From contig CAZNQD010000074.1 of assembly GCA_964575345.1 (NCBI GenBank), positions 1 through 8,371 of the forward strand: a stretch of 8,371 nucleotides of DNA. Direction: 5' to 3'. The notes under the pieces are model-generated. The model saw only the letters and a program-made list of their open reading frames with translations, was not told the origin of the DNA and ran no database searches. Position 1 is the stretch's first letter. Each line of letters opens with the position of its first letter. This DNA is from UBA1402 sp964575345 (GTDB lineage Bacteria > Bacteroidota > Bacteroidia > Bacteroidales > UBA1402). Position numbers and translations under genes: made by a program. Positions 5,584 through 8,371 of the stretch are shown in pieces.

Positions 5584-8371
5584 TTACCAACAAAATTTTA
5601 GTCGGCTGACCCTGTTGAGAGCATCTCTGGTTGTCAGTAAATATACTCCTCTTTTTATAGAATACAAGGCAGCCTCTCTGACGTTCTGCTGAGTCTTGAT
5701 CAATTGTCCTTCCAGCGAATGAATCCAATAACTTGTGGGGGCTGCAAAACTCAACACTCCGTTTTGCAAGTAAATACCTCCGGTAAAATCAGGATGGATT
5801 AATGCATCCGGCTCTTCGGGAGCCACAGGATTCAACAGGCTGTCCAGCAGTGTTACCGTTGTGGTATCGCTTTGTCCGGCCGGCAAGCCCAATTGGCCCT
5901 GAGCTCCCAGGGCTCGCACTGTATAGTTTTTTGCTTCGTTGCGGTAAACCATGTCGGCATATAGCGTGGTATCGCTAAAGCCTATCAAATTTGAATTCAG
6001 AAAGACAGCATAGGCAGCTGCATTTTCTACGGCAGACCAACTGAGTAGATTATTGCTCAGTTTGAGGTTTTGAACCGCGGCAGGAGTTATGACTAAAGGC
6101 AATGGTTCGTAAGCAGTTTGCATACTAAAGATTTTGTTCAGGCCCAGGTGATCGTAATAATCTTTGTCGCTCAACTGAATGCTCCAGTCTGCCCGCCCTG
6201 ACACATCGGTTAAAGCTGTACCCTCTGCATTCAGGTTATGGTATTCGGCAAAAGAGCTGCTCAGGTGGTTGTCTCCACTCCAGGTAGACCAGCCGGCCGG
6301 ATTGACATGCCCGCCAAGGCGGCATTGCAAAAATACGGCTCCACTGGTTCCCTGCCAGGGCCTGCCCAGGTACACGGAACCGACTGGAACTCCCTCTTCG
6401 GCTTCCAACAGACAATCCTTGAAAATAAAACCGTAATACAGGTCTTTTCCGGTCGAAAGTTTTACCGTATGGGTAATGTCTTCGGGAGCGGTAATGTAAT
6501 GCCCTCCATTCAGGCTCTTGATGATGCACTGATAGTAGTAAGCTGTGCCTCCGGCGCAAATAAAATCGGTACCGCCTTCAATTTGGCAGTTGTAATAAAA
6601 AGAGCGTCTGCCTTTTTTGAGGTATTGAGTATCCTGAAAACCTTTGAAACGACAATTCCTGAAAGTCTGTCGATCACCGACATTATAAACAGCTACCGCC
6701 TGAGCCGAAGTATAGGTGTTTTGCACCGTTACATTCTCCATATAGAAATCGGGAGCATTAATGGTCATAGTTGCCGACTGAGGTGTTCCGGCTTTGGTCA
6801 GGCTGCTGCTGCCGTAATAATAAATATCTTTCCCGTTGTAATCGTTCCAGCTTATAATTACGCTGTCGCGGTGCTCGCCCACGATACTGATCACTTTGTT
6901 CAGGGCAACGGAATGCGAACCAATGTACACTTTTTCCTCATAGACGCCCTTTTTTACATAAATCAACCGGCGTCCAGCCCCTTCGGGCAAAGCATCTATG
7001 GCAGCAGACAAGGTTTCGAAATCACCGGAACCATCCTTAGCCACTACGATATCATAATAACGATACTCATTGGTATCAAAAGGAATGTCTTCGCCCACCA
7101 GGCTGTTTAAATATGCTTCCAATACGGTATAACCACTGCTTAGCTTAAGGTTGCGATCTTCCGGATTGAGCGGATCAAGCTTATGTTCCAGCTCCCAGAG
7201 ATCGTCCATGCCGTCCTTATCCATATCGACGATAGTATCGCAGGTTTGATATTCCGGATAACCTCCTACATCCGAGGGACGATCTATTATGCCTTTGCCT
7301 GCCCCGATGGTGCTGCCTCCGTAACAGGCAATTCCTTTGCGCACCTCATCGACAATTCGGCTGTCTACCGTATCACGCGGAAAAGCTCCGGCTCCGGCCA
7401 ACACGCTTTGAAAAGCTTCCTGGGCTGTCTCCGTAGTCACGGGATATGGCACTTCGAAAGCGGTGGCCGAAATAATGGAGGTTTTGGCAATTTTTTTGGC
7501 AGTATATTCATCGGCATTCAGGCCATTGTAGTTATTGGTATTGCGGTTGCTGTTGGCCGAACCTTCCATATAATTACCGTTCATATACCACAGTGGTATT
7601 TGCCAGGTCTGCTGTTCACCGTTAAAGGACGCCCGCACAAAATTTGAAGATTGATTACCGGGACGGGCAGGGCCTGGTTTATAATAATTGTTGATCATAT
7701 TCACATTATGGGAGCGGCCTTCCACCATGTCTCCGCCATAACAGGAATTTTCGCCTCCCCAGTTGTAATTGACGTTGTTTACATAGTCGATCAACACCCG
7801 GATATCGTTACTGCGGGCTCCGTTGAAACGGGGACTGCGGCTGTAATTGTGAGCCAGGAGATTGTGGTGGTAAGTTGCAGATTGTCCGCCCCATTGCGCA
7901 CCATATCCCCGATTGCCCTTGCCGTGTCCGGAATTATACAAACCCTCGTGTACCAGGCACCATTGAACTGTCGTATAGGTATTGTCGTAAATAGTCATAT
8001 TTTCTTCGCCCGACCAGCCGAAAGTGCAATGATCCAGGATCCAGTTGCTGGCGTTTTCTATACCTATGGAGCCTCCTTCGATAAAAGCAGTGCTGTCGGT
8101 GCCTTCGAATTCTTTAAGGCCAATACGGAATCGCAAATGCCGGATGATCAGGTTTTGGGAGCCCCCAAAATTACATTTGGCTCCGCGTATACAGATGCCG
8201 TCTCCGGGAGCTGTTTGTCCGGCAATCGTAGTGCCCGCCTGTCTATTGGCCCTGAGCTGAGTGACCAGGTTAATCACTCCGGAAGTCCTGAAAACAATGG
8301 TCAGGGGCTCGTTGGTGTATTGTTTGAGCGCCCAGCGAAAACTGCCGGGAATGCTACCCTCGGCGTCATCC
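5584..8371 (-). CDS. Secreted pectate lyase (PL1)-pectin methylesterase (CE8) fusion with probable type IX sorting domain; 5' end outside window
   Basis: Extracellular two-enzyme pectinase; 928 residues are visible, counted from the codon at 8370. The frame stays open to the right edge, so the GTG at 8277 is internal and the signal peptide lies outside. Domains in order: (1) pectate lyase of PL1 type, about 1-360, with WILDHCTFGW (calcium-binding Asp113) and HHNLLAHNYSRSPRFNG (catalytic-Arg region 178-181); (2) a calcium-loop linker DMDKDGMDDLWE (382-393) followed by TVLEAYLNSLV, usual in Bacteroidota pectate lyases; (3) CE8 methylesterase, about 439-749, with QAVAVYNVGDR, GFQDTQY (Gln579, Asp580), GGTDFICAGG (Asp602) and YLGRPW (Arg670, Trp672), so its active site is intact; (4) an Fn3-like module, about 761-846; (5) an end domain, about 857-928, with SLEGQLIKT and IKRGVYLLTT, as in type IX sorting domains. 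The esterase would remove methyl esters and the lyase would cleave the product by beta-elimination. Enzyme calls are firm; the sorting domain is probable. The stop is TAA at 5584-5586. The promoter is out of view. Confidence 0.93.
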   Translation of the reverse strand, partial: DDAEGSIPGSFRWALKQYTNEPLTIVFRTSGVINLVTQLRANRQAGTTIAGQTAPGDGICIRGAKCNFGGSQNLIIRHLRFRIGLKEFEGTDSTAFIEGGSIGIENASNWILDHCTFGWSGEENMTIYDNTYTTVQWCLVHEGLYNSGHGKGNRGYGAQWGGQSATYHHNLLAHNYSRSPRFNGARSNDIRVLIDYVNNVNYNWGGENSCYGGDMVEGRSHNVNMINNYYKPGPARPGNQSSNFVRASFNGEQQTWQIPLWYMNGNYMEGSANSNRNTNNYNGLNADEYTAKKIAKTSIISATAFEVPYPVTTETAQEAFQSVLAGAGAFPRDTVDSRIVDEVRKGIACYGGSTIGAGKGIIDRPSDVGGYPEYQTCDTIVDMDKDGMDDLWELEHKLDPLNPEDRNLKLSSGYTVLEAYLNSLVGEDIPFDTNEYRYYDIVVAKDGSGDFETLSAAIDALPEGAGRRLIYVKKGVYEEKVYIGSHSVALNKVISIVGEHRDSVIISWNDYNGKDIYYYGSSSLTKAGTPQSATMTINAPDFYMENVTVQNTYTSAQAVAVYNVGDRQTFRNCRFKGFQDTQYLKKGRRSFYYNCQIEGGTDFICAGGTAYYYQCIIKSLNGGHYITAPEDITHTVKLSTGKDLYYGFIFKDCLLEAEEGVPVGSVYLGRPWQGTSGAVFLQCRLGGHVNPAGWSTWSGDNHLSSSFAEYHNLNAEGTALTDVSGRADWSIQLSDKDYYDHLGLNKIFSMQTAYEPLPLVITPAAVQNLKLSNNLLSWSAVENAAAYAVFLNSNLIGFSDTTLYADMVYRNEAKNYTVRALGAQGQLGLPAGQSDTTTVTLLDSLLNPVAPEEPDALIHPDFTGGIYLQNGVLSFAAPTSYWIHSLEGQLIKTQQNVREAALYSIKRGVYLLTTRDALNRVSRLKFCW

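Noticed and set aside
6238..7110. A 290-codon open frame on the plus strand, opposite the pectinase.
   Set aside because: It lies wholly antisense to the well-supported CE8 and linker region, shows no recognisable domain, and is best explained as a shadow of the real gene's codon use. The same holds for the plus-strand frame at 7183-7647.
5584..8277. Reading the pectinase as complete with a GTG start at 8277.
   Set aside because: The frame stays open to the window edge and the upstream codons encode GSFRWALKQYTNEPLTIVFR, which fits the beginning of a PL1 pectate lyase; a start at 8277 would remove part of the fold and the signal peptide.
3521..8371. A polysaccharide utilisation locus joining the TonB receptor and the pectinase.
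   Set aside because: The receptor lacks the SusC-type N-terminal extension, there is no SusD gene, and the two genes converge with a repeat between them. Only one carbohydrate-active gene is visible here, though a locus could continue beyond the right edge.

Overview
The window looks like a chromosomal segment from a Bacteroidales-type member of the Bacteroidota, of roughly balanced GC. Four things point there: the arginyl-tRNA synthetase has the GNEQNYHF and KMKSREGTVV wording I associate with that group; the genes lack clear Shine-Dalgarno sequences and start in A/T-rich leaders; a TTTG-N19-TTCCTTTG promoter close to the Bacteroidota consensus precedes one gene; and the secreted pectinase ends in what looks like a type IX secretion (Por) sorting domain. 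If that last call is right, the source is more likely an environmental or plant-polymer-degrading lineage than Bacteroides itself, which lacks this secretion system.

Left half (1-3424, plus strand): the 3' end of argS, then, 18 bp on, a metallo-beta-lactamase/beta-CASP ribonuclease-like protein, then, 29 bp on, a membrane permease of the SLC13/ArsB-NhaD type. The tight spacing and shared strand suggest one transcript, although the three functions (tRNA charging, RNA processing, ion transport) form no obvious pathway.

Middle (3425-5401, plus strand): a 96-bp gap with a Bacteroidota-type promoter leads into a TonB-dependent outer-membrane receptor with a signal peptide, plug and barrel. It has no SusD partner beside it, and its ligand cannot be named from sequence.

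Right part (5402-8371): a 182-bp gap between converging genes carries an imperfect, nested hairpin of about 105 bp that looks like a dispersed repeat (MITE/REP-like). After it, on the minus strand, is a large multidomain secreted pectinase: a PL1-type pectate lyase, a calcium-loop linker, a CE8 pectin methylesterase, an Fn3-like module and a probable type IX sorting domain. Its 5' end lies beyond the right edge. The esterase would strip methyl groups from pectin and the lyase on the same chain would cut the resulting polygalacturonate.

I see no defence system, CRISPR array, phage, transposase or RNA gene, and no clear undescribed multi-gene system. The most interesting points are the lyase-esterase fusion and the structured repeat next to its stop codon.
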